From the NCBI GenBank assembly GCA_900539845.1, contig UQDP01000009.1:22740-86739 (forward strand): a DNA stretch of 64,000 nucleotides. Reading direction: 5' to 3'. A program made the position numbers and the translations under genes. The notes below the pieces were generated by a model. The model saw only the letters and a list, made by a program, of their open reading frames with translations. It made no database searches and was not told the DNA's origin. Every line of letters starts with the position of its first letter. The stretch's first letter is position 1. This document shows, piece by piece, positions 8,792-17,985 of the stretch. The stretch is from an uncultured Oscillospiraceae bacterium (lineage in GTDB: Bacteria; Bacillota; Clostridia; Oscillospirales; Acutalibacteraceae).

Positions 8792-11700
8792 ATGTTACAA
8801 AGAAAAAAGAAAACGATGGACGGTAATAACGCCGCTGCTCATGTTTCTTATGCGTTTACTGAAGTAGCTGCTATCTATCCCATTACCCCGTCGTCCGTTA
8901 TGGCTGAGGTAACAGATGTTCTTTCATCACAGAGTGCCAAGAACATTTTCGGCCAGAGCGTAAAGGTGCAGGAGATGGAATCAGAAGGCGGCGCGGCAGG
9001 TGCTGTTCATGGTTCTCTTTCGGCAGGTGCGCTCACAACTACTTATACGGCTTCACAGGGTCTTCTTCTTATGATCCCGAATATGTATAAGATCGCCGGC
9101 GAGCTTCTCTCTTCGGTCATCCATGTATCCGCACGCTGTGTTTCCACGCATGCGCTCAATATTTTCGGAGATCATTCGGATATTTATGCCTGCCGTCAGA
9201 CAGGTTATGCAATGCTCTGCTCCAATAACCCGCAGGAGGTTATGGATCTCGGTGCCGTTGCGCATCTTTCCACTCTGAAATCTTCCGTGCCTTTCCTTCA
9301 TTTCTTTGACGGATTCCGTACTTCGCACGAGATCCAGAAGATCGAGGTCTGGGATTACGAAGATCTTAAATCCATGGTGGATATGGACGATGTTAAGCGC
9401 TTCAGAGCGCACGCTCTGAATCCTGAGCATCCCACACTGCGCGGCTCTGCCGAAAACTCGGATATCTTTTTCCAGCACAGAGAGGCTTGCAACAAGTATT
9501 ATAACGATGCCGTAGAGACCACTGTTATGTATATGAACATGGTAAATGAAAAGATCGGCACGGATTATAAGCCGTTCAATTACTACGGCGCTCCTGATGC
9601 AGAGCACATCATCATTGCTATGGGCTCCGTATGCGACACCATTGCCGAAACTGTTGATTATCTTAACGCAAGAGGCGAAAAAACAGGTCTTGTTAAGGTT
9701 CATCTTTACAGACCCTTCTCAGCAAAATACCTGCTTGACGTTATCCCCTCAACAGTAAACAAGATTTCTGTTATAGACAGAACAAAAGAGCCCGGCTCTA
9801 TCGGCGAACCGCTTTATCTGGATGTTGTTGCCGCTCTGAAAGGCTCTCCGTTTGAAACAACTCCGATCTATCACGGCCGTTACGGACTCGGCTCAAAGGA
9901 TACCGTTCCCGCTCATATTATTGCTATCTATAACAATATGAATGCGGACGAGCCTAAAGAGGTCTTCACCATCGGTATTGTTGATGATGTTACGAATCTT
10001 TCACTTGAGGCCGGCGAGAATATTGACACAACTCCCGCAGGCACCACAAGCTGTAAGTTCTGGGGTCTCGGCTCAGACGGTACGGTCGGCGCAAACAAGG
10101 ACTCCATCAAGATCATCGGTGATAACACGGATAAATATGCACAGGGTTACTTCTTCTATGATTCAAAGAAGTCCGGCGGTATCACCGTATCGCATCTTCG
10201 TTTCGGCGATAACCCGATAACCTCCACTTATCTGATCAATAAGGCTAATTTCGTTGCCTGCCACTGCCCATCATATGTAACAAAATATGATATGGTTCAG
10301 GATCTTGTTCCCGGCGGCACATTCCTTCTCAACTGCATCTGGTCGCCTGAGGAGCTTGATAAACAGCTTCCGGCAGCTATGAAGAGATATATTGCAAATA
10401 ACGATATCAATTTCTATATCATCAACGGTATCAAGATCGCTGAAGAGGTAGGTCTTGCAGGAAGAGCTTCAACGATTCTTCAGTCCGCCTTCTTCACCAT
10501 TTCCGGCATTCTTCCCGTTGACAAGGCGATCGAGCTTATGAAAGCAAAGGCAACTGCCAAGTTTTCTAAGAAGGGTGACGCTGTTGTAGCTGCGAACCAC
10601 CAGGGTATTGACAGAGGCTCCAAGGAAGTCATCAAAGTTGATGTTCCCGAAAGCTGGAAGACCGCTGCCGATGAGGAGAAAGAGCTTGAAGTAAAGACAG
10701 ACCGTCCTGAAATGAAGAAATTCGTTAAGGAGATTCTTGACCCGGTTGATCATCAGAAGGGTGATAAGATCCCCGTATCTAAGTTTGTCGATATGGCAGA
10801 CGGCGTATATCCTCAGGGTTCTTCCGCATTTGAAAAACGCGGTATTGCCGTTGATGTTCCTGAATGGGATCCCGCAAGCTGCGCTCAGTGTAACAGATGC
10901 GCAATGGTTTGCCCGCACGCTGTTATCCGTCCTGTTGCTCTTACGGCAGAGGAACTTGCAGCTGCACCTGCAAATACCAAATCCGTTGATCTCAAGGTTC
11001 CGAAGGATTCAGGTCTTAAATTTGCTCTTATCGTTTCAACCCTTGACTGCACAGGCTGTGCGTCCTGCGCAAATGTCTGCCCGACCAAGTCTCTCACAAT
11101 GAAGCCCATCGCTTCTCAGATGGACAGCCAGCCGGTATTTGACGCTCTTTGCGACATCGATCCCAAGCCCGAGGTAGCATCGGATAAAACCATCGTTTCA
11201 ACACAGTATCTCAAGCCTTATCTTGAGTTCTCCGGCGCCTGCGCTGGCTGCGGCGAAACGCCTTACGCTAAGCTTGCTACGCAGCTTTACGGCGACAAGA
11301 TGTATATCGCTAACGCAACCGGATGTTCCTCGATCTGGGGCGGTTCCGCACCGTCAACACCTTACACGGTCGATAAGAAAGGAAACGGTCCTGCTTGGTC
11401 TAACTCACTGTTTGAAGATAACGCGGAATTCGGTCTCGGCATGTTCCTTGCACAGTCTCAGATCCGTGAAAGACTTGCCAAAGACGCGCTTGCTCTTAAA
11501 GACACAAGCGTTGGCGACAAGGTTCAGGCTTATCTTGATACTTTCCATTCAACACGCGGAAATGACGCTCCGGCAAAAGCTCTTATTGAAGCTCTTGAGA
11601 ATACAACATTTGAGGGTGCTGAGAAAGAAGCCGCTGAAGACTTCCTTAAGGATAAGAGCTATGCTGCTAAGAAGAGCCAGTGGATCTTCGGCGGTGACGG

Positions 11701-12331
11701 CTGGGCTTATGATATCGGCTTCGGCGGTCTCGATCATGTGCTTGCTCAGAATCAGGACGTAAACGTTCTCGTGTTTGATACCGAGGTTTATTCAAATACG
11801 GGCGGTCAGGCATCTAAGGCCACTCCTACCGGCGCAGTAGCACAGTTTGCCGCTTCGGGTAAGATCACAAAGAAAAAGGATCTTGCCAAGATCGCTATGT
11901 CTTACGGTTATATCTATGTTGCTCAGGTTGCTATGGGCGCTGATTATAATCAGTGTCTGAAAGCGTTCAAAGAGGCGGAGGCTTATAACGGTCCGTCACT
12001 TATCATCTGCTATGCTCCCTGTATCAACCATGGTATCAAGATGCCGTTCAACCAGGCAGAGCAGAAGAAAGCTGTTGCAGCAGGCTATTGGAATCTGTTC
12101 AGATTCAATCCCGATCTTGTTGAACAGGGCAAGAATCCGTTCAGCCTTGATTCCAAGGCTCCCACAGCTGATTATATTGAATTCATCAACGGTGAAACAC
12201 GTTACTCTTCACTCAGAAGAAGCTTCCCCGACAAGGCGGATAAGCTGTTTGATATTGCTGCCAAGAACGCAGTTGCAAAATACAACGATCTTCTTCGCAC
12301 GGTTGAGTATTACGCGCCTAAAAAGGATTAA
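8792..12331 (+). CDS. nifJ: Pyruvate:ferredoxin (flavodoxin) oxidoreductase
   Basis: The enzyme oxidatively decarboxylates pyruvate to acetyl-CoA and passes electrons to ferredoxin; it is central to anaerobic energy metabolism. The single 1,179-residue chain has the usual fused order: N-terminal domain with YPITPSS, gamma-type middle region, a 2x[4Fe-4S] ferredoxin domain (CAQCNRCAMVCP at ~697 and CTGCASCANVCP at ~752), then the thiamine diphosphate domain with CAGCGETPYAKL and GDGWAYDIGFGGLDHVLAQ. The ATG at 8792 is chosen because AGGAGGT ends 11 bases upstream; an in-frame TTG three codons earlier sits too close to it. Monocistronic, with its own promoter and terminator. Confidence 0.97.
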   Translation: MLQRKKKTMDGNNAAAHVSYAFTEVAAIYPITPSSVMAEVTDVLSSQSAKNIFGQSVKVQEMESEGGAAGAVHGSLSAGALTTTYTASQGLLLMIPNMYKIAGELLSSVIHVSARCVSTHALNIFGDHSDIYACRQTGYAMLCSNNPQEVMDLGAVAHLSTLKSSVPFLHFFDGFRTSHEIQKIEVWDYEDLKSMVDMDDVKRFRAHALNPEHPTLRGSAENSDIFFQHREACNKYYNDAVETTVMYMNMVNEKIGTDYKPFNYYGAPDAEHIIIAMGSVCDTIAETVDYLNARGEKTGLVKVHLYRPFSAKYLLDVIPSTVNKISVIDRTKEPGSIGEPLYLDVVAALKGSPFETTPIYHGRYGLGSKDTVPAHIIAIYNNMNADEPKEVFTIGIVDDVTNLSLEAGENIDTTPAGTTSCKFWGLGSDGTVGANKDSIKIIGDNTDKYAQGYFFYDSKKSGGITVSHLRFGDNPITSTYLINKANFVACHCPSYVTKYDMVQDLVPGGTFLLNCIWSPEELDKQLPAAMKRYIANNDINFYIINGIKIAEEVGLAGRASTILQSAFFTISGILPVDKAIELMKAKATAKFSKKGDAVVAANHQGIDRGSKEVIKVDVPESWKTAADEEKELEVKTDRPEMKKFVKEILDPVDHQKGDKIPVSKFVDMADGVYPQGSSAFEKRGIAVDVPEWDPASCAQCNRCAMVCPHAVIRPVALTAEELAAAPANTKSVDLKVPKDSGLKFALIVSTLDCTGCASCANVCPTKSLTMKPIASQMDSQPVFDALCDIDPKPEVASDKTIVSTQYLKPYLEFSGACAGCGETPYAKLATQLYGDKMYIANATGCSSIWGGSAPSTPYTVDKKGNGPAWSNSLFEDNAEFGLGMFLAQSQIRERLAKDALALKDTSVGDKVQAYLDTFHSTRGNDAPAKALIEALENTTFEGAEKEAAEDFLKDKSYAAKKSQWIFGGDGWAYDIGFGGLDHVLAQNQDVNVLVFDTEVYSNTGGQASKATPTGAVAQFAASGKITKKKDLAKIAMSYGYIYVAQVAMGADYNQCLKAFKEAEAYNGPSLIICYAPCINHGIKMPFNQAEQKKAVAAGYWNLFRFNPDLVEQGKNPFSLDSKAPTADYIEFINGETRYSSLRRSFPDKADKLFDIAAKNAVAKYNDLLRTVEYYAPKKD

Positions 12332-12388
12332 TCGGTAAATACTGGAATTGATTAACTGTATACACCTTTTGGTTTAAGCCAATTAACA

Positions 12389-12420
12389 AAACGGGACTTC
12401 ACAAGAGGTCCCGTTTTTGT
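12389..12420 (+). terminator. Terminator of nifJ
   Basis: AAACGGGAC/GTCCCGTTT stem with a 10-base loop, followed by TTGTT. Confidence 0.85.
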
Positions 12421-12474
12421 TATAATTTTATATATGCATTAGATACAATTTGATTCACAGTATAAGGTGTTTTT

Positions 12475-13248
12475 ATGTTTAATTTGCAAAAAGAGTCGTT
12501 CTTCATAGATCTTTCATATAAAAAACAATTTGATTATGATGTTATCATCGTTGCAGGTCAGTCCAATGCGGAGGGCTATGGAAAGCACGACCCAAAATAT
12601 ATCTACACACCGCATAGACCCATCTACGGATACAACGGCAAAAAAGGTGTGACTCTCGCGGGTGATAAGCAATACGGTATCGGTAATAAAGCTGCCTCTT
12701 TTGCTCTTTATTTTGCCGATAAATATGTTAAATCGGGCTGTCTTGCTTCCGGCAGATCCTTGCTTGTGCTGAACGCGGCAGTCGGCGGAACAGGCTTTTC
12801 GGATCACCGCTGGGGAAAAGGCGAAGACCTATCGGAGCGTCTGTACTTTCTTACTGAAAAATTTTTACATAAAAACCCGAGAAACAGATCGGTTGCGTTT
12901 TTATGGCATCAGGGTGAAACAGATGTGCAGGAAAAGATGGATCCCCAAGCTTACGCGGAAAATCTTAAAGTTATAGTAGAGCGTGTGCGCAGGATAACGC
13001 AGAATCCCTTTCTTCCGTTTATCAGCGGAAATATGGTTCCCTCATGGATGTCTGAAAATCCTTTTTCATACGAGATCGCGGATGCGACGCGTTTGTTGAT
13101 GAAAAACCTGCCTTTCTGCGCGTATGTTGAAACAGACGGATTAATCGGAAATCCCGGAGAAGATCATATTCACTTTTCGCGCTCAAGCTGCGCCGAACTC
13201 GGCGGAAGATATTTTGAAAAATACTGCGATATATTGAAAAGAAGATAA
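12475..13248 (+). CDS. SGNH-type esterase (sialate O-acetylesterase/CE6-like)
   Basis: The 257-residue intracellular protein shows the signature blocks of the SGNH hydrolase group used by sialic acid and xylan acetylesterases: block I AGQSNAEGYG near residue 24 with the Ser nucleophile, WHQGETD near residue 143, and DHIHFS near residue 223 supplying the Asp-His pair. It probably removes acetyl groups from a carbohydrate. No signal peptide is seen, so the substrate is likely imported. TAAGGTG precedes the ATG. An AraC regulator, a metallophosphoesterase and a sugar transporter follow on the same strand, consistent with a glycan-use cluster. The substrate is not identifiable. Confidence 0.8.
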   Translation: MFNLQKESFFIDLSYKKQFDYDVIIVAGQSNAEGYGKHDPKYIYTPHRPIYGYNGKKGVTLAGDKQYGIGNKAASFALYFADKYVKSGCLASGRSLLVLNAAVGGTGFSDHRWGKGEDLSERLYFLTEKFLHKNPRNRSVAFLWHQGETDVQEKMDPQAYAENLKVIVERVRRITQNPFLPFISGNMVPSWMSENPFSYEIADATRLLMKNLPFCAYVETDGLIGNPGEDHIHFSRSSCAELGGRYFEKYCDILKRR

Positions 13249-13296
13249 CTTAATGGATTCAAGTCAAAACTTCAAACTAAAATCAAGGTGATCAGC

Positions 13297-14112
13297 GTGT
13301 TTGAAAATCTAAAAAAGATATCTGTTCCGATTCCCGGAGAGCATAGCAAAAAGCCGCTTTCGATCAATTTAGTAGGCGAAACGATTTGTGATGAAAAATT
13401 TAATATTAAGAGGGAAAGCAGCGATCTGATCTCTCTGGAATACATCGTTGACGGATATGGTACCCTTGAAATTAACGGGCAGGTCCTGAAACCGGAGAAA
13501 GGCGATGTTTTCTTTTTGCCTATGGGAAGCAGACATCATTATTTTTCACAGCGGGAAAACGGCTGGCACAAGTACTTTATTTCGTTTTACGGAAAAATGG
13601 CTGATGCGCTTATAGAAAATTATCTGCCTGAAGACACATATCTTTTTAAAGGCGTGTTTCTTGAAAAAAATTTCCGAAGGGTGTTCGATATCGCTTTCAA
13701 CACGGAAAGTCTGTCGGAAACAGAGCAGCTTCTGGGCGTTGAGCTTTTCAAGATATTTTCTTCACTGTATGAGAAACGCACCGTGGATCAGCTGGATTTT
13801 GCTGATAAGATAAAAAGAAATATAGAAAATCATCTGGATGATGAATTTAATCTGGATGCTTTGTGCAGTTATATGAATTATTCAAAAAATCATATTATTA
13901 ATGTGTTTTCCGATAAATTCGGAAAGACGCCGTATCAGTATTATCTTGAATGTAAAATCAATCTTGCAAAGGATTATCTTCTGAATACCAATCTCACGAT
14001 ATCAGAAATTGCATCTGCACTTTCCTATTCTAATCCGCAATATTTTTCGCTTTGTTTTAAGAAAATGACGGGATATTCTCCCCGGAATTACAGAATCAAT
14101 GCAAAAATGTGA
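13297..14112 (+). CDS. AraC-family transcriptional regulator
   Basis: The 271-residue protein has an N-terminal cupin-like ligand-binding domain (GTLEINGQVLKPEKGDVFFLP, residues ~50-75) and a C-terminal pair of helix-turn-helices (~170-268) with the family markers YFSLCFKKMTGYSPRNYR at the end. The GTG at 13297 is selected because an AAGGTGATC anti-SD match lies immediately upstream; another GTG three codons earlier is part of that site. It sits between the esterase and the metallophosphoesterase and probably activates the neighbouring carbohydrate genes in response to a sugar; this is inferred from context. Confidence 0.9.
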   Translation: MFENLKKISVPIPGEHSKKPLSINLVGETICDEKFNIKRESSDLISLEYIVDGYGTLEINGQVLKPEKGDVFFLPMGSRHHYFSQRENGWHKYFISFYGKMADALIENYLPEDTYLFKGVFLEKNFRRVFDIAFNTESLSETEQLLGVELFKIFSSLYEKRTVDQLDFADKIKRNIENHLDDEFNLDALCSYMNYSKNHIINVFSDKFGKTPYQYYLECKINLAKDYLLNTNLTISEIASALSYSNPQYFSLCFKKMTGYSPRNYRINAKM

Positions 14113-14214
14113 TAATTTATATTCTTTTTGTGATTAATATAAATGAAAAATAGCTGTTTTTGTGATATTTTATTATAAGAGGCATTTTATTCTGCCGGAA
14201 AGAAGGTGAATTAA

Positions 14215-15573
14215 ATGAAAGATCTTTCATTTTATCTCGTTACCGATACGCATTATTATGATACATCGTTTAAAGCAAGCGGTCCGGCTTATGAGAGAAG
14301 GAGCCGCACGGATCAGAAATGCGTGGCGGAGACCGGCGCAATCATTGATGCCGGATTTGCACAGATAGCCGCAGATAAAGACGCGGATATCATTCTCATT
14401 CCCGGTGACCTTGTTTACAGAGGCGAATATCAGAGCCATGTGGGCTTCAGGGAAAGACTGTATAAGCTTAAAGAGCAGGGCAAAAGAATTTATCTTATAA
14501 CCGCCCGCCACGATTATGCTGAAAATCCCGTTGAATTCGACGGCGAAGAGGAGATACCCGTAAAAGGAATGGAACGCAGTGACCTGCGTGATTTTTACGG
14601 GGATTTCGGATTTGATGAGGCTATTTCGGAGCATCAAGAGTCCATGTCTTACGTGGTTCAGCTTCAGCCGGGTTACAGACTGCTTGCGTTGAACTGTGAC
14701 GGAGACTGCAAAGATTTCAAAGGCCTTTGGGACGATCAGATGAGGTGGGCGCTTGATGAAATTAAAAAGGCGCATGACGCCGGTGATTACATATTTGCTA
14801 TGACCCATTATCCGCTGCTCCCGTTTTCGCCTGTTATGAATTTTATAGGAGACGCTAAGTTGACCGACTGGGAAAAGCGTGCAAATGAATTTGCGGACGC
14901 CGGTATGAATCTGATTTTTACAGGCCATATGCACGCCCAGGCACTTACTCAATACACAACTGAAAAAGGGAATACCATAACGGATATTCAGACGGGCTGC
15001 TTTGTCGGTTGCCCCTGCGCTTACCGCCGTGTTGTGATGGATGATGAAAAGATAACCGTAAAGTCATACACGATCCATGATTTCGACTGGGATAAAGGCG
15101 GCAGATCCGCGTCTGAGTATTTTCAGTGGCGTTTTGACAGGATGATCCTTGATATAGTGGACGCTATGGCTTATGATTTTGCGTTCTTCACAAGACTTTT
15201 CGGCGGTCCGGAAAAGAATAAAAAACTGAAAATACCGGTAACAATAGCCGGAAAGATCCTGCAGAAGCTCACGCTCGGCGGAGTCGGAAGACTGCTTTGC
15301 TTCAAGGTCGATCCTACAATCAAGCACAAGCTTCTGAAAGATACCGCTGTAGAACTTGTCAGGAATATTTTTGTAGGCGATGAGCCTTATGTTCGGGGAA
15401 CGCCTATGTATAACGCCGTAAACAGCTTTTTAAGCAGGCTTTCGCCTGTTCTTCATATCGTAGAAAACAAGCTCGGCGAAAAACAGCCGCTTCTGGCTGA
15501 TATCAAGGGCTTTGTGCTTTCTATGATCGGTGATGAAAAGCAGATGGATTATGATGCTGTGCTGAAAAAGTAA
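14215..15573 (+). CDS. Calcineurin-like metallophosphoesterase
   Basis: The 452-residue protein has the dimetal phosphoesterase motifs in order: VTDTHYYD near the start (D-x-H), PGDLVYRGEY around residue 63 (GD), ARHDY around 98 in the place of the usual GNHD/E, THYPLLPF around 200, and TGHMHAQ around 240 (GHxH). The N-terminal ~290 residues form the catalytic domain; the last ~160 are an extension of unknown role. No signal peptide. AGAAGGTG precedes the ATG; the transporter gene starts 18 bases after the stop, indicating an operon. The ARHD substitution for GNHD could affect metal binding; the substrate is unknown. Confidence 0.88.
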   Translation: MKDLSFYLVTDTHYYDTSFKASGPAYERRSRTDQKCVAETGAIIDAGFAQIAADKDADIILIPGDLVYRGEYQSHVGFRERLYKLKEQGKRIYLITARHDYAENPVEFDGEEEIPVKGMERSDLRDFYGDFGFDEAISEHQESMSYVVQLQPGYRLLALNCDGDCKDFKGLWDDQMRWALDEIKKAHDAGDYIFAMTHYPLLPFSPVMNFIGDAKLTDWEKRANEFADAGMNLIFTGHMHAQALTQYTTEKGNTITDIQTGCFVGCPCAYRRVVMDDEKITVKSYTIHDFDWDKGGRSASEYFQWRFDRMILDIVDAMAYDFAFFTRLFGGPEKNKKLKIPVTIAGKILQKLTLGGVGRLLCFKVDPTIKHKLLKDTAVELVRNIFVGDEPYVRGTPMYNAVNSFLSRLSPVLHIVENKLGEKQPLLADIKGFVLSMIGDEKQMDYDAVLKK

Positions 15574-15591
15574 TTCAAAGGGGTAAATTTT

Positions 15592-17031
15592 ATGGAAAAT
15601 GTAATTGCTTCTCCTGTTTCCCAGGAGAAAAAATATGTTAAAATAAAAGAATTCGTGCTCTATTTGTTTGCCGTGTTCTTTTATACGAATATGACGGGCA
15701 TGATAGGTTCTTACAGAAGCGCTTATCTTGTCAATGTGCTGAGACTCAGTGACAGCGAGGTTTCGTTGTTCAACACGCTTGTAAGCATCATTCCGTTTGT
15801 GCTGAATTTCTTTATAACAATGTATATTGACGGCAGACGGCCGGGCAAACGGGGAAAATTCAGACCGCTTGCCTTTTTGGTTGCAATACCCTGCGGCGCA
15901 TTGCTTGTGCTTAGCTTTTGGGCGCCGCCGGGGCTTTCAGGCTCTCTTCTTCTTGTTTATGTAACTGCTATTGCTGTGCTTTGGGCAGTAGCCACGAATT
16001 TCGGTGATTCCATAAACAAGGTCGCAAATGTTATGACTCCAAATCTGAAAGAAAGGGATACGCTTCTTGCTTTTAGAAGTATCTGTTCGGCAGTCGGAAA
16101 CTCCGCACCGCTTGTCATTATACTCGTGATCGGTCTGATTTGGAAGGATGAGGGAACGCAGTATATTATCGGTGCGGCGCTCTGCGCTGTCATAGGCACG
16201 ATTCTTCTCTTTGTCGGTACCAAGACGATAAAGGAACGTGTTGCCTACAGTGGCAACAGGAAAAATCCTCTCATTGGAATCAAAGATGTGCTTGTAAATA
16301 AGTATGCTTGGGTAATCATCATTTCTGAATTTTTGAAAAACTTCAGAGGAATCGCCACATACATGGGTGTGTTTATGGCTGCAGCGCTGCTTGGCAGCAC
16401 GAGCCAGTTTCTGTGGTTCGGTCTTCCGACGGGTATAGGCACTGCTGTGGGAATGCTCCTTATAAACTTCCTGCTTAAAAAGTTTAATTCAAAAGTGCTC
16501 TATATTGCCAGCGGTATTTATTCAATAGTTGTAAACGGAATCGCTTTTGCAGTAGGGTATGTTTATTTCAATAATCCCAGCACTGTACTTCAGATTGTGT
16601 TTATATTCTTCCTATTCCTTATAGGACTTCAGTTCGGCGCATCAAACCTTCTGCCCAGCATGTTTCAGGCGGATGTGCTTGAGGATATCGAAGTCAAAAC
16701 AGGTAAAAGACTTGACGCGACCCTGCCGTTTGTAATAGGAATCTTCACAATGATAAGCGGCACGATCGCTCAGGCTCTTGCGCCGGGAATCCTTTACGGT
16801 GATCATTCGATTATCGGCTATATTCAGCCTACCGATGCTATACCGGAACCGGAGCAAAGCATTCAAACAAAAGTTATGATGCTTTTCTTCTACACTGTTT
16901 TCCACGGCATTATGATGTTCCTTGCCGGCGTTCCGTTCTTCTTCTATAAACTTACGGGTAAACGTAAGGAAGTAATTCATGAAAAAGTGCTTGAGATGAG
17001 GGCACAGTTTGAAGCGGAAAATAAAGAGTGA
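15592..17031 (+). CDS. MFS / glycoside-pentoside-hexuronide-type sugar transporter
   Basis: The 479-residue protein has twelve predicted membrane helices in two halves, with a cytoplasmic central loop (TIKERVAYSGNRKNPLIGIKD region, ~210-230). The layout and FGDSINKVANVM segment resemble GPH-type cation:sugar symporters. It directly follows the metallophosphoesterase gene (18 bases, AAAGGGG site), so both are likely one transcription unit with the AraC gene upstream. The transported compound cannot be read from the sequence; a glycoside or sugar is inferred from the alpha-galactosidase on the opposite strand nearby. Confidence 0.8.
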   Translation: MENVIASPVSQEKKYVKIKEFVLYLFAVFFYTNMTGMIGSYRSAYLVNVLRLSDSEVSLFNTLVSIIPFVLNFFITMYIDGRRPGKRGKFRPLAFLVAIPCGALLVLSFWAPPGLSGSLLLVYVTAIAVLWAVATNFGDSINKVANVMTPNLKERDTLLAFRSICSAVGNSAPLVIILVIGLIWKDEGTQYIIGAALCAVIGTILLFVGTKTIKERVAYSGNRKNPLIGIKDVLVNKYAWVIIISEFLKNFRGIATYMGVFMAAALLGSTSQFLWFGLPTGIGTAVGMLLINFLLKKFNSKVLYIASGIYSIVVNGIAFAVGYVYFNNPSTVLQIVFIFFLFLIGLQFGASNLLPSMFQADVLEDIEVKTGKRLDATLPFVIGIFTMISGTIAQALAPGILYGDHSIIGYIQPTDAIPEPEQSIQTKVMMLFFYTVFHGIMMFLAGVPFFFYKLTGKRKEVIHEKVLEMRAQFEAENKE

Positions 17032-17057
17032 TTCAAAAGTTTGACGTAATCAATAAC

Positions 17058-17089
17058 AAAGGTCCGTGCTGTGAACAGCACGGGCCTTT
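17058..17089. terminator. Bidirectional terminator between converging genes
   Basis: AAAGGTCCGTGCTG/CAGCACGGGCCTTT, 14-bp near-perfect stem with a 4-base loop and T-rich flanks. It lies between the transporter (+) and lepB (-) ends. Confidence 0.8.
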
Positions 17090-17118
17090 CTTGTTCTTGC
17101 AGTGAACTTCATCAGATT

Positions 17119-17985
17119 TTACTTAAGCATTTCAAATTCAGGGTAATATTTGAATTTTGCTTCTCCAAGGATCTTACTTTCTTTAACATAGGCATTATCC
17201 CAGAATCTTGAATCGTGTGATCTGTTTCTGTTGTCTCCCATGCAGAAATACAGATTTTCCGTAACAACATATTCACCGCTGCTATTCGGTTCGCAGTATT
17301 TGTCGGTAAATCCCGCAAATCCTACCCGCATTCCGTTTTCGGCATAGCAGTTGATTCCGTCCGTAGTTATGGTTTCTCCCTTTTCGGGAATATAATACGG
17401 TCCGTAATTTCCTGTGGGCGTTTCGGTGGTAATGAAGCTCTGATCTGTTTCAGTTGTGTTGCCGTTTTTGTCCGTAACATAGGCGATGCCGTCAATGACC
17501 TCAACCGTTTCACCCGGCAGGCCGATCACTCTTTTAACGAATATCTGGCTCTCGTCGTCAGGATAATCAAAAAGGATAATGTCGTATCGCTGCGGTTCCT
17601 TGTTGATGTAGGCAAGGCGGCTTGCAATGATTCTGTCCTGCTCGTTTATGGTGTTCATCATGGAGCCGGTAGGAACAACGGCGTTCGCAAACACGAACAT
17701 CTTCAAAAGAACGGCAACGATTACAGCTATAACGATCGGAAGCAGAAAATCAACTGCTTCCTGAAGCTTGCTTTTCGGCTTTTTTTCTTTTTTCTTTTTT
17801 TTGCCTTTTACAGCCGGGGCGGCCGTTTGTTCGGAAACAACCCTGCTTTCAATTTCATCGATCTGCTTTGTGACGCTGATCTCGGGGTTTATGCTGGTGT
17901 TGAAATATTTCGCTCCGCAGTTGGGGCAGGTAATCCAGTCCGCATTTTCCTCAATGCCTTCAAAACCGCATTTTTTGCATTTCAT
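17119..17985 (-). CDS. lepB: Signal peptidase I with N-terminal zinc ribbon
   Basis: This membrane protease removes signal peptides from exported proteins. The 288-residue product starts with a four-Cys zinc ribbon (MKCKKCGF...CPNCGAKYF, residues 1-28), followed by a charged Lys-rich linker, one transmembrane helix (~93-115) and the S26 peptidase domain. The catalytic Ser is in VPTGSM (~108) and the Lys in FVKRVIGLPGE (~150); the GDNRNRSHDSR box follows at about 250. The zinc ribbon is not part of standard signal peptidase I. The ATG abuts the stop of the upstream alpha-galactosidase (TAAATG), so the genes are co-transcribed and perhaps translationally coupled. Confidence 0.92.
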   Translation of the reverse strand: MKCKKCGFEGIEENADWITCPNCGAKYFNTSINPEISVTKQIDEIESRVVSEQTAAPAVKGKKKKKEKKPKSKLQEAVDFLLPIVIAVIVAVLLKMFVFANAVVPTGSMMNTINEQDRIIASRLAYINKEPQRYDIILFDYPDDESQIFVKRVIGLPGETVEVIDGIAYVTDKNGNTTETDQSFITTETPTGNYGPYYIPEKGETITTDGINCYAENGMRVGFAGFTDKYCEPNSSGEYVVTENLYFCMGDNRNRSHDSRFWDNAYVKESKILGEAKFKYYPEFEMLK

